A DNA stretch of 64,000 nucleotides, from assembly GCF_003688725.1 (NCBI RefSeq), contig NZ_REFP01000007.1, forward strand, positions 540,900 through 604,899, written 5' to 3'. The translations under genes and the position numbers were made by a program. The stretch is from Thermoactinomyces vulgaris. Lineage in GTDB: Bacteria; Bacillota; Bacilli; Thermoactinomycetales; Thermoactinomycetaceae. Shown one piece after another: positions 44,136 through 54,382 of the stretch; within the stretch, counting starts at the first letter, position 1, and every line of letters begins with the position of its first letter. Under the pieces are notes generated by a model that made no database searches, had not been told where the DNA came from, and worked only from the letters and a program-made list of their open reading frames with translations.

Positions 44136-45650
44136 TTGATTTACCCCACAAGAGAAACTGCGTTGTCACTGAGCAAAAAATATCAATTGATTCCGCTTTG
44201 CAAAAGAGTGCTGGCTGATACCGAAACCCCCATCCGTTTGTATGCGCGGGTGAAGGATCAACCTTATTCCTTTTTGTTGGAAAGTGTCGAAGAGAGTGAG
44301 CACCGATCCCGGTATTCCTTTATCGGATATGACCCGTTTTTGACGGTAAAAGGAAAAGGGACCGAAATCACGACGACAAAGCGGAATGGCGAAAGCCAAA
44401 AAACAGTGACTCCTTCCCCGTTTGCTTTTTTACAATCCATGCTTGAACAGTATCAAACCCCGGTTTATAAAGATTTTCCCTCATTTCTGGGAGGGGTGGT
44501 CGGCTATACCGGTTACGATGCCATCCGGTTTAAGGAGCCGGACCGGAAGGTGACCAAAGGGACTTCTGACCAAAACGACCTTCATTACATGTTTGTGGAC
44601 CGATTGCTGGTTTTTGACCATCTGAAAGAAGAAGTCATTTTTGTTTCCCACCTGAAGGTTTCCCCCGGGATGTCCAATCAGGAAATAAAAGAGGCCTATG
44701 ATCAGGAGGCGGACCGGCTGGAGAAATGGTCATCGGAGTTTTTGAAGAAACCGGGCCCCGTTCCTTCATTATCTTTTGAAGAGAGGGAAGTTTCCGAACA
44801 GGATGTCAAAGCGGACGTCAGCAAAGACGAATTTATGCAAATGGTGAAGCAAACCAAGGAATACATTCAAAACGGCGAAGTTTTGCAAGTGGTTCTTGCC
44901 CGTTCGCTGACGGTTGATCCGGCACCTCCGTCTTTCGAAGTTTACCGGGCGTTAAGGGTTTTGAATCCTTCCCCTTACATGTATTATTTGAACTTTGGTG
45001 ACGAAAAGGTTGTCGGGACTTCGCCGGAATTGTTGGTGCGTGTCACCGGTTCCACCGCTGAAACTTGTCCCATTGCCGGAACCAGACCGCGCGGAAAAGA
45101 CGAACTGGAAGACCAGGCATTGATGGAGGATTTGTTGCAAGACCAAAAAGAACGCGACGAACATGTGATGCTGGTGGATCTGGGACGGGAAGACATCGGG
45201 CGCGTTGCCAAAGTGGGGACGGTGAAAGTGCCGGATTATATGAAGATCGAAAAGTATTCCCACGTCATGCATCTGGTTTCCCGGATCCAAGGGGAACTGA
45301 AAGAAGGAAAGAAACCCATGGATGCTTTGCTCGCTTGTTTCCCGGCGGGAACCTTGTCCGGAGCGCCCAGGGTGCGGGCAATGGAAATCATCGCCGACCT
45401 GGAGGCGTCTCCCCGGGGCATTTACGGGGGAGCGCTCGGTTATTTCAGTTTCAGTGGGGATATGGACAAATGCATTACCATCCGGACCATTGTGTTCCGT
45501 GACGGAAAAGCACAGGTTCAATCCGGTGCGGGCATTGTCGCCGGTTCGGATCCGGAAAGGGAATATTTCGAGACCTGGCATAAAGCAAAGGGAATGCTCA
45601 AAGCATTGGCGATGGTTCGGCCGGAAAAGGCAGGGAGTTCGGTAGGATGA
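44136..45650 (+). CDS. trpE: Anthranilate synthase component I
   Basis: A 504-residue enzyme that makes anthranilate from chorismate with a glutamine amidotransferase partner. The LLES feedback motif is in YSFLLESVE, and the chorismate-binding core shows GTSPELLVR, PIAGTRPRGK and GAPRVRAMEII. The TTG start lies six bases behind GAGGAGG. No trpG is present in the operon; as in B. subtilis, the amidotransferase is probably shared with folate synthesis (pabA) elsewhere. Control is by the TRAP leader. Confidence 0.97.
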   Translation: MIYPTRETALSLSKKYQLIPLCKRVLADTETPIRLYARVKDQPYSFLLESVEESEHRSRYSFIGYDPFLTVKGKGTEITTTKRNGESQKTVTPSPFAFLQSMLEQYQTPVYKDFPSFLGGVVGYTGYDAIRFKEPDRKVTKGTSDQNDLHYMFVDRLLVFDHLKEEVIFVSHLKVSPGMSNQEIKEAYDQEADRLEKWSSEFLKKPGPVPSLSFEEREVSEQDVKADVSKDEFMQMVKQTKEYIQNGEVLQVVLARSLTVDPAPPSFEVYRALRVLNPSPYMYYLNFGDEKVVGTSPELLVRVTGSTAETCPIAGTRPRGKDELEDQALMEDLLQDQKERDEHVMLVDLGREDIGRVAKVGTVKVPDYMKIEKYSHVMHLVSRIQGELKEGKKPMDALLACFPAGTLSGAPRVRAMEIIADLEASPRGIYGGALGYFSFSGDMDKCITIRTIVFRDGKAQVQSGAGIVAGSDPEREYFETWHKAKGMLKALAMVRPEKAGSSVG

Positions 45651-46669
45651 AGCCGTTTCTGAAAAAAGTGGTGGAAGGAGAACCTCTCAGCCGCAGTGAA
45701 GCAAAACAAGCGATGGAAGAGATGATCAACGGAAACGTGCCACAGACACAAATCGCAAGTTTTTTGACAGCGATGCGGATGAAAGGGGAAACGGTGGAAG
45801 AACTGATCGGTTTTGTCGAAGGCATCCATTCGCAAGCCATTCCCGTCCGGAACCCGTTTGAAGAAGCGGTGGATACTTGCGGAACCGGCGGGGACGGACA
45901 AAATACATTTAACATTTCAACAGCGGCATCCATCGTTGCATCTGCGGCGGGGGTGCCCGTCATCAAACACGGAAACCGCGCGGTATCCGGCAAAAGCGGG
46001 AGTGCCGATGCCTTGGAGGCCTTAAAGATGAATATCCGTTTGAATGCCGAAGAAGCAGTAAAAATGCTTGAAAAGACAGGACTTTGCTTTTTATTCGCCC
46101 CTTTGTTCCATCCGGCGGTCAAAAAGGTGATGTCCATCCGGAAAGAGCTTGGGTTTCGCACCTGTTTCAATTTGATGGGGCCCCTGTTGAATCCGGCGCG
46201 GGTGAAAGTGCAATTGTTGGGCGTTTATGATGCCGGCTTAACCGGGAAGGTGGCGCATGTATTGAATCACTTGGGCGTCAAAAGAGCGCTGGTGGTGTCG
46301 GGGCTGGACGGCTTGGATGAGATGACGGTGACGGATGCGACCCGCATCAGTGAATTGGAGAACGGAGAGATGAAAACTTACGAGGTCACTCCGGAGTCCC
46401 TCGGAGTGAACCGTTGGCATGCAGCCAGTCTTCGGGGCGGAACCGCAGAAGAAAATGCCCGGATCATGAAAGAAGTTTTTGCGGGCAAGGAGGGGGCTCC
46501 TGCCGATATCGTCAGCATCAATGCCGGGGCGGTCCTCTATCTTGCGGGGAAAGCCGGATCATTGAAAGAAGGGACGGAGCAGGCGAAACGGATCATTCAA
46601 TCGGGACGTGCCCGGGAGCAGCTGAACAAAGTGGTTCATGCTTCGAAGGAGGTAACCTATGTTTCTTGA
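45647..46669 (+). CDS. trpD: Anthranilate phosphoribosyltransferase
   Basis: A 340-residue enzyme joining anthranilate and PRPP. The PRPP-binding DTCGTGGDGQNTFNIST and KHGNRAVSGKSGSADALE motifs are conserved. The ATG overlaps the trpE stop by four bases, coupling translation. Length is standard. There is no fused TrpG domain. Confidence 0.97.
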   Translation: MKPFLKKVVEGEPLSRSEAKQAMEEMINGNVPQTQIASFLTAMRMKGETVEELIGFVEGIHSQAIPVRNPFEEAVDTCGTGGDGQNTFNISTAASIVASAAGVPVIKHGNRAVSGKSGSADALEALKMNIRLNAEEAVKMLEKTGLCFLFAPLFHPAVKKVMSIRKELGFRTCFNLMGPLLNPARVKVQLLGVYDAGLTGKVAHVLNHLGVKRALVVSGLDGLDEMTVTDATRISELENGEMKTYEVTPESLGVNRWHAASLRGGTAEENARIMKEVFAGKEGAPADIVSINAGAVLYLAGKAGSLKEGTEQAKRIIQSGRAREQLNKVVHASKEVTYVS

Positions 46670-47438
46670 AAAAATCGCAAACACCAAAGCAAAAGAAATC
46701 AGAGCCCTTCACGATCAAATTTCCCCGCATGACTGCAAGCGTGCCAAACGCCTTCCGAACGGGTTGTCTTTAAAAGAGAAGCTTGCGGGGACGGAGGCCG
46801 CCGTTATTGCCGAAGTGAAATCCGCCTCTCCGTCCAAAGGGGTGATCTCGGAAAAGGTGGATCCGGTGAAGGTGGCCAAGGGATATGAGCTTGGCGGAGC
46901 GGCGGCCGTGTCGGTGTTGACGGATACCGTTTATTTTCACGGTAAACCGGAATATTTGACACAAGTGAAACAAAATGTCGGCTTGCCCGTGCTTCGCAAA
47001 GATTTCATCATCGATGAATTGCAAGTGTATGAAAGCAAACTGTTGGGAGCCGACATCATTTTACTCATTGCCGCTTTATTGGATGAAAAGCGCTTAAAAC
47101 GGTTCACCCGGACGGCCCATGAGCTGGGGATGGAAGTTTTGGTTGAAATCCATGAAGAAGACGAAATTCCTCTGGCGCTTTCGTGCGATCCGGATGTGAT
47201 CGGAATCAATAACCGGAATTTGCATACTTTTCAAACCGATATCTCCCATACTGAGAAGCTGAGACCGCTCATTCCCCCGGGACGCCCTGTGATCGGTGAG
47301 AGCGGCGTTCTCTCTTTGGAAGATGCAAAGCGGATTCACAAAGCCGGAGTGCAAGGATTGCTGGTCGGGGAATACCTGATGCGCCAGGAAAATCCGGAAT
47401 GGGCCGTTCGTGATTTGCGAGAGGGTTTAAGCCGATGA
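46659..47438 (+). CDS. trpC: Indole-3-glycerol phosphate synthase
   Basis: A 259-residue TIM-barrel enzyme. Active-site motifs EVKSASPSKGVI, LRKDFIIDE, EIHEEDE and IGINNRNLHTF are in order, and GESGV closes the phosphate site. It closes the indole ring from carboxyphenylaminodeoxyribulose phosphate. The ATG, behind GGAGG, lies 11 bases inside trpD. Confidence 0.97.
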   Translation: MFLEKIANTKAKEIRALHDQISPHDCKRAKRLPNGLSLKEKLAGTEAAVIAEVKSASPSKGVISEKVDPVKVAKGYELGGAAAVSVLTDTVYFHGKPEYLTQVKQNVGLPVLRKDFIIDELQVYESKLLGADIILLIAALLDEKRLKRFTRTAHELGMEVLVEIHEEDEIPLALSCDPDVIGINNRNLHTFQTDISHTEKLRPLIPPGRPVIGESGVLSLEDAKRIHKAGVQGLLVGEYLMRQENPEWAVRDLREGLSR

Positions 47439-48103
47439 AAAAGCCGTTTATTAAGTTTTGCGGTTTTCAAAGCGTTCGGGATGTGCAAAAGGTCAGCCGG
47501 TTGCCGGTGGATGCCGTGGGATTTATTTTGGTTCCCGGCCGGAGAAGGTCCGTGACCCGCAGCCGATTGCCGGAATTGATCCGGCATCTGTCTGCAGGGC
47601 AGGCGGCCATCGGGGTTTTACAAAATCCTTCTTGGGATGAAGTGAAAAGTTGGTTGGAAACCGCGTCCCTGTCCGGCATTCAATTGCATGGAGAAGAACC
47701 TGCAGGGTTGCTCCGGAAAATCAAATCGGCCCGGCCCGGCCTTCATCTTACCAAAGTGATTCATATGCAAGATGCTTGGCCGGAACCGGCGAGGCTAAAA
47801 GCGTATCAGCCGTGGGCCGATGCAATTTTGCTCGACACCGCCGCCGGAAACATCAAAGGCGGAACCGGAAAACCGTTTGATTGGCGTTTGATCCCGGCCT
47901 GGAAAGAGGCGTGCAACAAGTTGAATCTGCCCTGTTGGGTTGCCGGTGGATTGGACGAAAACAATGTGGTGGAGTTGATCACCCGCTATCGTCCCGACGG
48001 AATTGACGTGTCCGGCGGAATAGAAATCAATCAACGCAAAGACGGCGTAAAAATGCGTCTTTTTTTGGAAAGGGTGAAAAGAGCTTATGCCGCTACTTCA
48101 TAA
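47435..48103 (+). CDS. trpF: Phosphoribosylanthranilate isomerase
   Basis: A 222-residue TIM-barrel isomerase. The N-terminal [11 protein letters not shown] carries the catalytic cysteine, and the second catalytic aspartate is in [15 protein letters not shown]. The phosphate site is [10 protein letters not shown] and DVSGGIE. It overlaps trpC by four bases and trpB by 17. It is slightly longer than the usual 200-215 residues at its C terminus, where the trpB start lies. Confidence 0.95.
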   Translation: MKKPFIKFCGFQSVRDVQKVSRLPVDAVGFILVPGRRRSVTRSRLPELIRHLSAGQAAIGVLQNPSWDEVKSWLETASLSGIQLHGEEPAGLLRKIKSARPGLHLTKVIHMQDAWPEPARLKAYQPWADAILLDTAAGNIKGGTGKPFDWRLIPAWKEACNKLNLPCWVAGGLDENNVVELITRYRPDGIDVSGGIEINQRKDGVKMRLFLERVKRAYAATS

Positions 48104-49286
48104 AAAAGCCGCGTCTTGGAGATTCGGGGAATTCGGGGGACGTTACGTTCCCGAAACCACCATGAATGCCCTGATTGAACTGGAAGCCGGATTTGAAGAG
48201 GCAATGAAGGATCCTTCCTTTAAAGAAGAGTTAAACCATTGGTTGGAACATTATTCAGGACGCCCGACCGCATTGACTTATGCAAAAAGACTCACCGAAT
48301 ATGCCGGTGGGGCCAAAATTTATTTAAAAAGGGAGGATTTGAACCATACCGGTGCCCACAAGATCAACAACGCCTTGGGGCAGGCGCTTTTGGCCAAGCG
48401 GATGGGAAAAACCAAATTGATTGCCGAAACCGGAGCCGGTCAGCACGGAGTGGCCACGGCAACGGTTGCCGCACTTTTGGGCTTGGAATGCGAAGTGTTT
48501 ATGGGAGAAGAAGATATCCAGCGGCAACAGTTGAATGTTTTTCGGATGGAACTTTTGGGGGCGAAAGTGCAACCGGTTTGTTCCGGTACCCGCACATTAA
48601 AGGATGCCACCAATGAAGCGCTCCGGCGTTGGGTGGCGGAGGTGGACCATGCCTTCTATCTGATCGGTTCGGCCGTGGGTCCCCATCCTTATCCGCTGAT
48701 TGTCAAAACGTTCCAACGGGTGATCGGCGATGAGACCCGGATCCAAATATTAAACCGGGAAGGACGACTTCCGACGGATGTCGTGGCTTGTGTCGGGGGA
48801 GGAAGCAATGCGATCGGCATGTTTTCCGGGTTTCTGGATGAGGAAGAGGTGCGTCTTCACGGGGTGGAAGCCGCGGGAAAAGGATTGTCCACCGGATTGC
48901 ATGCCGCTTCGCTCAACAAAGGGGAAACCGGCGTTTTGCACGGCATGTACAGTTATTTCCTGCAGGATGAAAACGGCCAGGTGTTGCCGGCCCATTCCAT
49001 TTCAGCCGGACTGGATTACCCCGGGGTCGGGCCCGAGCATGCGTACCTGCACAAGACCGGCCGGGTGCGCTATACGTCGGTGACCGACCAAGAAGCATTG
49101 GAAGCGGTGAAAATCCTTTGCCGGACGGAGGGGATTTTGCCTGCGTTGGAGTCGGCGCATGCCGTTTGGGAAGGGATCCGGTTGGCCAAACAACGGGATT
49201 TTCGGGATTTGATTGTGATTTGTTTATCAGGCCGCGGGGATAAGGATGTGGAAACGATCCGCCGGGCGTTAAGAGGTGAATCGTGA
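48087..49286 (+). CDS. trpB: Tryptophan synthase beta chain
   Basis: A 399-residue PLP enzyme condensing indole and serine. The PLP lysine is in [13 protein letters not shown], the phosphate-binding [10 protein letters not shown] follows, and GVEAAGKG is conserved, so this is the standard TrpB1 class. GGAAAGGG precedes the ATG, which lies 17 bases inside trpF, an unusually long overlap for this operon. Confidence 0.97.
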   Translation: MPLLHKKAASWRFGEFGGRYVPETTMNALIELEAGFEEAMKDPSFKEELNHWLEHYSGRPTALTYAKRLTEYAGGAKIYLKREDLNHTGAHKINNALGQALLAKRMGKTKLIAETGAGQHGVATATVAALLGLECEVFMGEEDIQRQQLNVFRMELLGAKVQPVCSGTRTLKDATNEALRRWVAEVDHAFYLIGSAVGPHPYPLIVKTFQRVIGDETRIQILNREGRLPTDVVACVGGGSNAIGMFSGFLDEEEVRLHGVEAAGKGLSTGLHAASLNKGETGVLHGMYSYFLQDENGQVLPAHSISAGLDYPGVGPEHAYLHKTGRVRYTSVTDQEALEAVKILCRTEGILPALESAHAVWEGIRLAKQRDFRDLIVICLSGRGDKDVETIRRALRGES

Positions 49287-50083
49287 TGAACCGTTTGCAA
49301 CAAACCTTTGTTCAAAAAGAGAACCATTTCATTCCTTTCATCATGTGCGGCGATCCGGATATGGAAGTGTCGGAAAGCCTCATCCGGTTGCTGGAAGAGG
49401 AAGGGGCATCGGCCATTGAGTTGGGGGTTCCTTTTTCGGATCCGATGGCCGACGGTCCGGTCATTCAGGCCGCGGGGGAGCGTGCTTTGAAAAACCAAGT
49501 GACTTTGGCCAAAGTGCTTCAATTGGGAAAAAAGATGCGAAAAAACGGCAGTGAAGTGCCTCTGATTTTGTTTACGTATGCCAATCCCGTGTACCGGTTT
49601 GGCATGGAAAAACTGGTGGATGAAGCAGCCGCTCACGGATTTGACGGGTTGATCGTCCCGGATTTGCCTTTTGAAGAAAGCGAAGAATTACGCCATTTGG
49701 GGAAAAAACGCGGTTTGTGCGTGATTCCCCTGGTGGCGCCGACATCCCAAGACCGGGTGAAAGAAATCGTTTCAGAAGCCCAAGGGTTTGTTTACTGCGT
49801 CTCTTCACTGGGAACGACCGGGATGCGGGATCAATTCGCCGGACACACCAGTCAGTTTCTGGATACGGTCCGGAAGTTCAGCCCGGTTCCCACGGCAGTG
49901 GGTTTTGGCATTTCCAACCGGGAACACGTCCGGCACTTTTTAAACCATGCCGATGCTGTTGTGGTCGGCAGTGCGTTGGTCAAGAAAATCGAGGAACAAT
50001 CGGACTTGTTGAAGGATCAGGGGAAAAGGGAAGACGGGTTGAAGAACATCAGGGTGTTTGTCAGACAGTTAAAATCGGAGTAA
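49286..50083 (+). CDS. trpA: Tryptophan synthase alpha chain
   Basis: A 265-residue TIM-barrel enzyme that cleaves indoleglycerol phosphate and passes indole to TrpB. Catalytic residues are in ELGVPFSDPMADGPVIQ and PDLPFEES, and GFGISNREHV closes the phosphate site. I prefer ATG 49286, seven bases from GAGGTG, over the GTG one codon before. It meets trpB as TGATG. After it, 31 bases lead to hisC, so the supraoperon continues. Confidence 0.96.
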   Translation: MNRLQQTFVQKENHFIPFIMCGDPDMEVSESLIRLLEEEGASAIELGVPFSDPMADGPVIQAAGERALKNQVTLAKVLQLGKKMRKNGSEVPLILFTYANPVYRFGMEKLVDEAAAHGFDGLIVPDLPFEESEELRHLGKKRGLCVIPLVAPTSQDRVKEIVSEAQGFVYCVSSLGTTGMRDQFAGHTSQFLDTVRKFSPVPTAVGFGISNREHVRHFLNHADAVVVGSALVKKIEEQSDLLKDQGKREDGLKNIRVFVRQLKSE

Positions 50084-50114
50084 GATAGAAATAAAAAATT
50101 GAAAGGGAATGGGC

Positions 50115-51206
50115 ATGAAACCAAAAGCAACCGTTCAAGGACTACCAGTCTATCAACCTGGCAAAACACTTGCAGAGGTAAAAGAGGAGTACGGGATCCA
50201 CGATGTGGTCAAGTTGGCTTCGAATGAAAATCCTTTCGGCTGTTCCCCGAAGGTTTGGGAAGCTTTGGGAGAGATGAAAGGGGAGTTCCATCTCTATCCG
50301 GAAGGGAATGCTCCGAAACTGCGTGAAAAATTGGCGGAGTACTTGGAAACCGACCCGCTGCGTATCATCTTCGGAAACGGATCGGATGAATTGATTCAGA
50401 TGATCGGCCGCACTTATCTGGAGCCGGGGACGGAATCGGTGATGGCTGATCTCACTTTCCCGCGATATGAAACCGCGGTGCGGATTGAAGGAGCCCGGCC
50501 GGTGAAGGTGCCTTTAAAAGACGGCGTGCATGACTTGGAAGCCATGTTGGAGGCGGTGACGGACCGGACCAGGGTGATCTGGATCTGCAATCCGAACAAT
50601 CCGACCGGAACGATTGTGACCCGGCAAGAGCTGACATGGTTTTTGGACCGGCTGCCGGAACACGTCTTGGTGGTGTTGGACGAAGCGTATTATGAATATG
50701 TCACGGATCCGGATTACCCCGATTCCTTGTCTTTGCTGGATTATAATCCGCAACTCATTGTTTTGCGCACTTTCTCCAAAATCTTTGGTTTGGCCGCTTT
50801 CCGTGCCGGATACGGGATTGCCCATCCGGATGTGGTTCGCGAGTTAAACCGGGTCCGTGAACCTTTCAACCTGAACCGGCTTGCGCAAACTGCGGCACTG
50901 GCGGCGTTGGAGGATGAAACATTTATTTTTTATTGCCGGAACCAAAATCGGTTGGGAATCAAACAGATTACGGAAAAATTGGATGAATGGAACCTTCATT
51001 ATTATCCGGCGCATGGAAACTTTATCTTGATGGATACCACCATGCCGGCCGGTGAGGTGTTTCAGGGATTGCTTCGTCAAGGGGTGATTGTCCGGTCCGG
51101 AGAGGCGCTGGGCTTCCCGACTTACATCCGTGTCACGGTTGGAAACAAAGAACAAAATGACCGGTTTTTAAAAGCGTTGGAGCAACTTTTGGAAATGAAA
51201 GGATAG
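50115..51206 (+). CDS. hisC: Histidinol-phosphate aminotransferase
   Basis: A 363-residue class I/II PLP aminotransferase. SNENPFG, NPNNPTGTIV and the PLP lysine in RTFSKIFGLAAFRAGYG are conserved. In B. subtilis this enzyme, encoded in the same place, serves both histidine and tyrosine/phenylalanine synthesis. That dual role explains its position between trpA and tyrA. ATG 50115 is seven bases from AAAGGG; the ATG two codons earlier is too close. Confidence 0.95.
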   Translation: MKPKATVQGLPVYQPGKTLAEVKEEYGIHDVVKLASNENPFGCSPKVWEALGEMKGEFHLYPEGNAPKLREKLAEYLETDPLRIIFGNGSDELIQMIGRTYLEPGTESVMADLTFPRYETAVRIEGARPVKVPLKDGVHDLEAMLEAVTDRTRVIWICNPNNPTGTIVTRQELTWFLDRLPEHVLVVLDEAYYEYVTDPDYPDSLSLLDYNPQLIVLRTFSKIFGLAAFRAGYGIAHPDVVRELNRVREPFNLNRLAQTAALAALEDETFIFYCRNQNRLGIKQITEKLDEWNLHYYPAHGNFILMDTTMPAGEVFQGLLRQGVIVRSGEALGFPTYIRVTVGNKEQNDRFLKALEQLLEMKG

Positions 51207-51215
51207 AATCTCCCG

Positions 51216-52346
51216 ATGCCTGAAAAAATTGCGATTCTGGGAATTGGATTAATCGGCGGATCATTGGCACTGGGATTGAAAGAACGGACCGATGCCGTGG
51301 TGGTCGGATATGACCGTTCGGAAAAAGACTTGCGGTATGCAATGGCGATTGGCGCCGTGGATGATTGGACCACTTCCCTCCCGCAGGCGGTCAGCAATGC
51401 CGACATGGTTGTCATCGCCTTGCCTGTGGGCCAAATCAAGCAAATGATTGAGACATTGGCCGAACTTCCCCTGAAGCCGTCATGCATTGTGACGGATGTG
51501 GGGAGCACCAAATCGGAGATCATGGAAGCAAGCCGCAAATTAAAAGAAAAAGGAATCGTGTTTATTGGCGGACACCCCATGGCCGGATCGCATCAGTCAG
51601 GCATTCAGGCGGCCCGGTCTTTGTTGTTTGAGAATGCTTACTATGTTTTGACACCGGATCCGGAGGCCTCCCTTTGGGAGGTGCAAAAGATCAGCCAGTT
51701 GTTGCACAAGGCGACCCGGGCCGAGCTGGTGATCATGAATGCAGCGCATCATGACCGGATTGTGGGGGCGATCAGCCATTTGCCCCATATCATCGCGGCC
51801 GGATTGGTGAATGTGGTCGGCAATTATAATGAAGAAAATGAATGGTTTCATCGCTTGGCGGCAGGCGGGTTTCGGGATTTGACCCGCATTGGTGCCAGTC
51901 ACCCGGTCATGTGGCGGGATATTTTGCTTTCCAACAGGAACGCGCTGTTAAAGTTGATGGATGATTGGATTGAAAAAATGGAAGAAGTCCGCTCCGCCAT
52001 TTCTGACGGGGAACAAGAGCAAATTGAAGTGTTTTTCAGCCGTTCCCGCCGGTTAAGGCAACAATTGCCGGATAAAAAGCGCCGGGGGATACTGGAACCG
52101 CGGTATGAATTGCATGTGGATGTGCCGGACCAGCCGGGGGTGATCGGAAAGATTGCCACCCTGTTGGGAGACGAAAACATCAATATCAGCAATTTGGAAG
52201 TGATGGAAAACCGGGAAGAGATTCCCGGCGTCTTAAAAATTGCCTTTAAAAAAGAAAAAGATTATCTGGCCGCCATCTCTGTCTTGCGCAGGGAAGGCTT
52301 GGAAGTATTCAGTGAGGACGAAAGCTGGGAGGAAAGCAAAGGATGA
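51216..52346 (+). CDS. tyrA: Prephenate dehydrogenase with ACT domain
   Basis: A 376-residue enzyme oxidising prephenate to 4-hydroxyphenylpyruvate for tyrosine. The N-terminal dinucleotide site is [16 protein letters not shown], the catalytic histidine is in [12 protein letters not shown], and a C-terminal ACT domain (about residues 298-370, [18 protein letters not shown]) suggests feedback by tyrosine or phenylalanine. It is ten bases after hisC and overlaps aroA by four bases. Confidence 0.96.
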   Translation: MPEKIAILGIGLIGGSLALGLKERTDAVVVGYDRSEKDLRYAMAIGAVDDWTTSLPQAVSNADMVVIALPVGQIKQMIETLAELPLKPSCIVTDVGSTKSEIMEASRKLKEKGIVFIGGHPMAGSHQSGIQAARSLLFENAYYVLTPDPEASLWEVQKISQLLHKATRAELVIMNAAHHDRIVGAISHLPHIIAAGLVNVVGNYNEENEWFHRLAAGGFRDLTRIGASHPVMWRDILLSNRNALLKLMDDWIEKMEEVRSAISDGEQEQIEVFFSRSRRLRQQLPDKKRRGILEPRYELHVDVPDQPGVIGKIATLLGDENINISNLEVMENREEIPGVLKIAFKKEKDYLAAISVLRREGLEVFSEDESWEESKG

Positions 52347-53635
52347 TGGAAATATCGCAGTCGAAACCGTTTCAATTGACTTGCAAAGTACCCGGTGACA
52401 AATCGATTTCCCACCGCTCCATCATGCTGGGGGCATTGGCTGAAGGGGTGACCGAAGTCGAGGGCTTTCTGCCCGGAAAGGATTGTTTGGGGACCATGCA
52501 ATGTTTTGAGCAGATGGGAGTGGAAATTGAACGATTGTCCCCCACATCCGTGCGGATTCACGGACGGGGGATTCACGGATTAAAAGAGCCGGTGGCCCCG
52601 CTGGATGTGGGAAACTCCGGCACGACCATCCGGTTGATGCTGGGAATATTGGCCGGAGCGCCGTTTTTTTCAACGGTGATCGGTGATGAATCCATCGGCC
52701 GCCGTCCCATGGACAGGGTGGTTCAACCGTTACGAAAAATGGGAGCACGCATTGAAGGGCGGGAAAACGGGCGTTACACCCCTCTTGCCATAAAAGGAGG
52801 CCGTTTGCAGGGGATCACCTATCACAGCCCGGTGGCCAGCGCCCAAGTGAAGTCTTGTCTCTTGCTGGCCGGTTTAAGCGCGGAAGGGGTCACCACGGTG
52901 GCGGAGCCCTCTCTATCCCGTGACCATACCGAACGCATGCTGCCGGCGTTTGGAGCCGCATTGACGGCGAAAGATCATGTGGTTTCCATAGAAGGTGGAC
53001 AATCGTTGCAAGGAACCAAAGTCCGGGTGCCGGGGGATATTTCCTCTGCTGCGTTCCTGCTGGCCGCCGCCCTGATGGTGCCGGGCAGTCAGGTGACGGT
53101 GGAAGACGTCGGGTTAAACCCGACAAGGACCGGAATCCTGGATGCTTTTAAACAAATGGGAGCCGGAGTGGAAGTGGAAGAAACCAGAAGCTGGTGTAAT
53201 GAACCCGTCGGCAGAGTGACGGTTCGCACGGGAGAGCTTCATGGAGTGACCATTGGCGGAGAGATGATTCCGCGCCTCATTGATGAAATTCCGGTTTTGG
53301 CCGTTGTTGCCACTCAAGCCAAAGGAACCACGGTCATCAAAGATGCCAAAGAATTAAAAGTGAAGGAATCAAACCGGATTGCCACCACAGTCAACGAACT
53401 GAAGAAGTTGGGGGCAAACATCGAAGAAACCGAAGACGGCATGGTGATCGAAGGACCCGTGACCCTGCGCGGCGGCATCACCACCAGCCACGGGGATCAT
53501 CGAATCGGCATGTCGATGGCGGTTGCCGGATTGGGTTCAAAAGAAACCGTCAAGGTATTGGATGTGGAATCCATCGATGTATCTTTCCCTGGATTTTTCC
53601 GTTACATCCAAAAAATGCAAGTGAGTCAAATCTGA
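52343..53635 (+). CDS. aroA: 5-enolpyruvylshikimate-3-phosphate synthase
   Basis: A 430-residue EPSP synthase joining shikimate-3-phosphate and phosphoenolpyruvate. [36 protein letters not shown] and [11 protein letters not shown] are conserved. LDVGNSGTT, without the GNAGTAMRPL pattern, places it with the class II, Bacillus-like enzymes. The ATG overlaps the tyrA stop. It is the last gene of the aro-trp supraoperon and is followed by a terminator. Confidence 0.96.
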   Translation: MMEISQSKPFQLTCKVPGDKSISHRSIMLGALAEGVTEVEGFLPGKDCLGTMQCFEQMGVEIERLSPTSVRIHGRGIHGLKEPVAPLDVGNSGTTIRLMLGILAGAPFFSTVIGDESIGRRPMDRVVQPLRKMGARIEGRENGRYTPLAIKGGRLQGITYHSPVASAQVKSCLLLAGLSAEGVTTVAEPSLSRDHTERMLPAFGAALTAKDHVVSIEGGQSLQGTKVRVPGDISSAAFLLAAALMVPGSQVTVEDVGLNPTRTGILDAFKQMGAGVEVEETRSWCNEPVGRVTVRTGELHGVTIGGEMIPRLIDEIPVLAVVATQAKGTTVIKDAKELKVKESNRIATTVNELKKLGANIEETEDGMVIEGPVTLRGGITTSHGDHRIGMSMAVAGLGSKETVKVLDVESIDVSFPGFFRYIQKMQVSQI

Positions 53636-53736
53636 AAATTAAAAAATGTTGTTGACCTTGTCCACTTCTGACCTTATAATGGGAACTACAGTATGGTTTC
53701 TCTCCACTCCTATCCAATATGTACGTCCTGTGCAAC

Positions 53737-53770
53737 CCGCCCGATCAGATCGGGCGGTTCTTTTTTTTTT
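53737..53770 (+). terminator. Terminator of the aro-trp-his-tyr supraoperon
   Basis: Stem CCGCCCGAT/ATCGGGCGG with loop CAG and a run of ten T. Confidence 0.94.
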
Positions 53771-53803
53771 CTTGTAAACATAAAAGTGGGATGAGGTGGT
53801 TTC

Positions 53804-54301
53804 ATGCGGACAAGAGTCGGTCGTTTTAGCCTTGAATTTTTAATCGTGATCGGACTGGTCATGGCATTGAAAATCTGGTTTTTTCCTTTGTTGATTTCAT
53901 TTTGGTTTCCAGCCCGGTTGGTGGCGGATCATTTGATGGAGTGGACCGTGCTGATTATTGGTGTCATGATGATGTTTATTTATTTGGGGTTGGGCTCTTC
54001 CGGAAAGCAAACCCATGGGTTGTCGCTGTGGCAGGCAACGGCGGTGTTTTCGGGGCTTCATCTTTTGTTTTTTATTCAAACGGTGTCCGTGATTGATCAA
54101 TTTTATTTATATTGGAAAGATTTGATCGGGGATTTATTGGCCTTGTTTTTTCCAAAACAAACCATTCATGATTGGCATTTGGTCATCATCTATTTTATTC
54201 TTTTTCTGGCAGGCCGAGGGATTCAGGTGAAAGAGGAAAAAACGGAAGAACACCGCGACAACCAGAAATCATCCATCCCGTTAAATGAGAAGAATCTCTG
54301 A
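53804..54301 (+). CDS. Uncharacterised membrane protein
   Basis: A 165-residue protein with four hydrophobic helices (FLIVIGLVMALKIWFFPLLI, VLIIGVMMMFIYLGLG, QATAVFSGLHLLFFIQ and LVIIYFILFLAG) and a hydrophilic, charged C-terminal tail. The ATG has GATGAGGTGG a few bases upstream. It lies alone between the aro terminator and the next unit. I do not recognise a family, and no gene of this kind is found here in B. subtilis. Confidence 0.75.
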   Translation: MRTRVGRFSLEFLIVIGLVMALKIWFFPLLISFWFPARLVADHLMEWTVLIIGVMMMFIYLGLGSSGKQTHGLSLWQATAVFSGLHLLFFIQTVSVIDQFYLYWKDLIGDLLALFFPKQTIHDWHLVIIYFILFLAGRGIQVKEEKTEEHRDNQKSSIPLNEKNL

Positions 54302-54382
54302 AAACCATGACGGCAAAGAGTCTATCTTTCTCCCGATTCGTCCAAAATAAAAATAACGAGTCTTCGAGGAGGAAGATGGACG

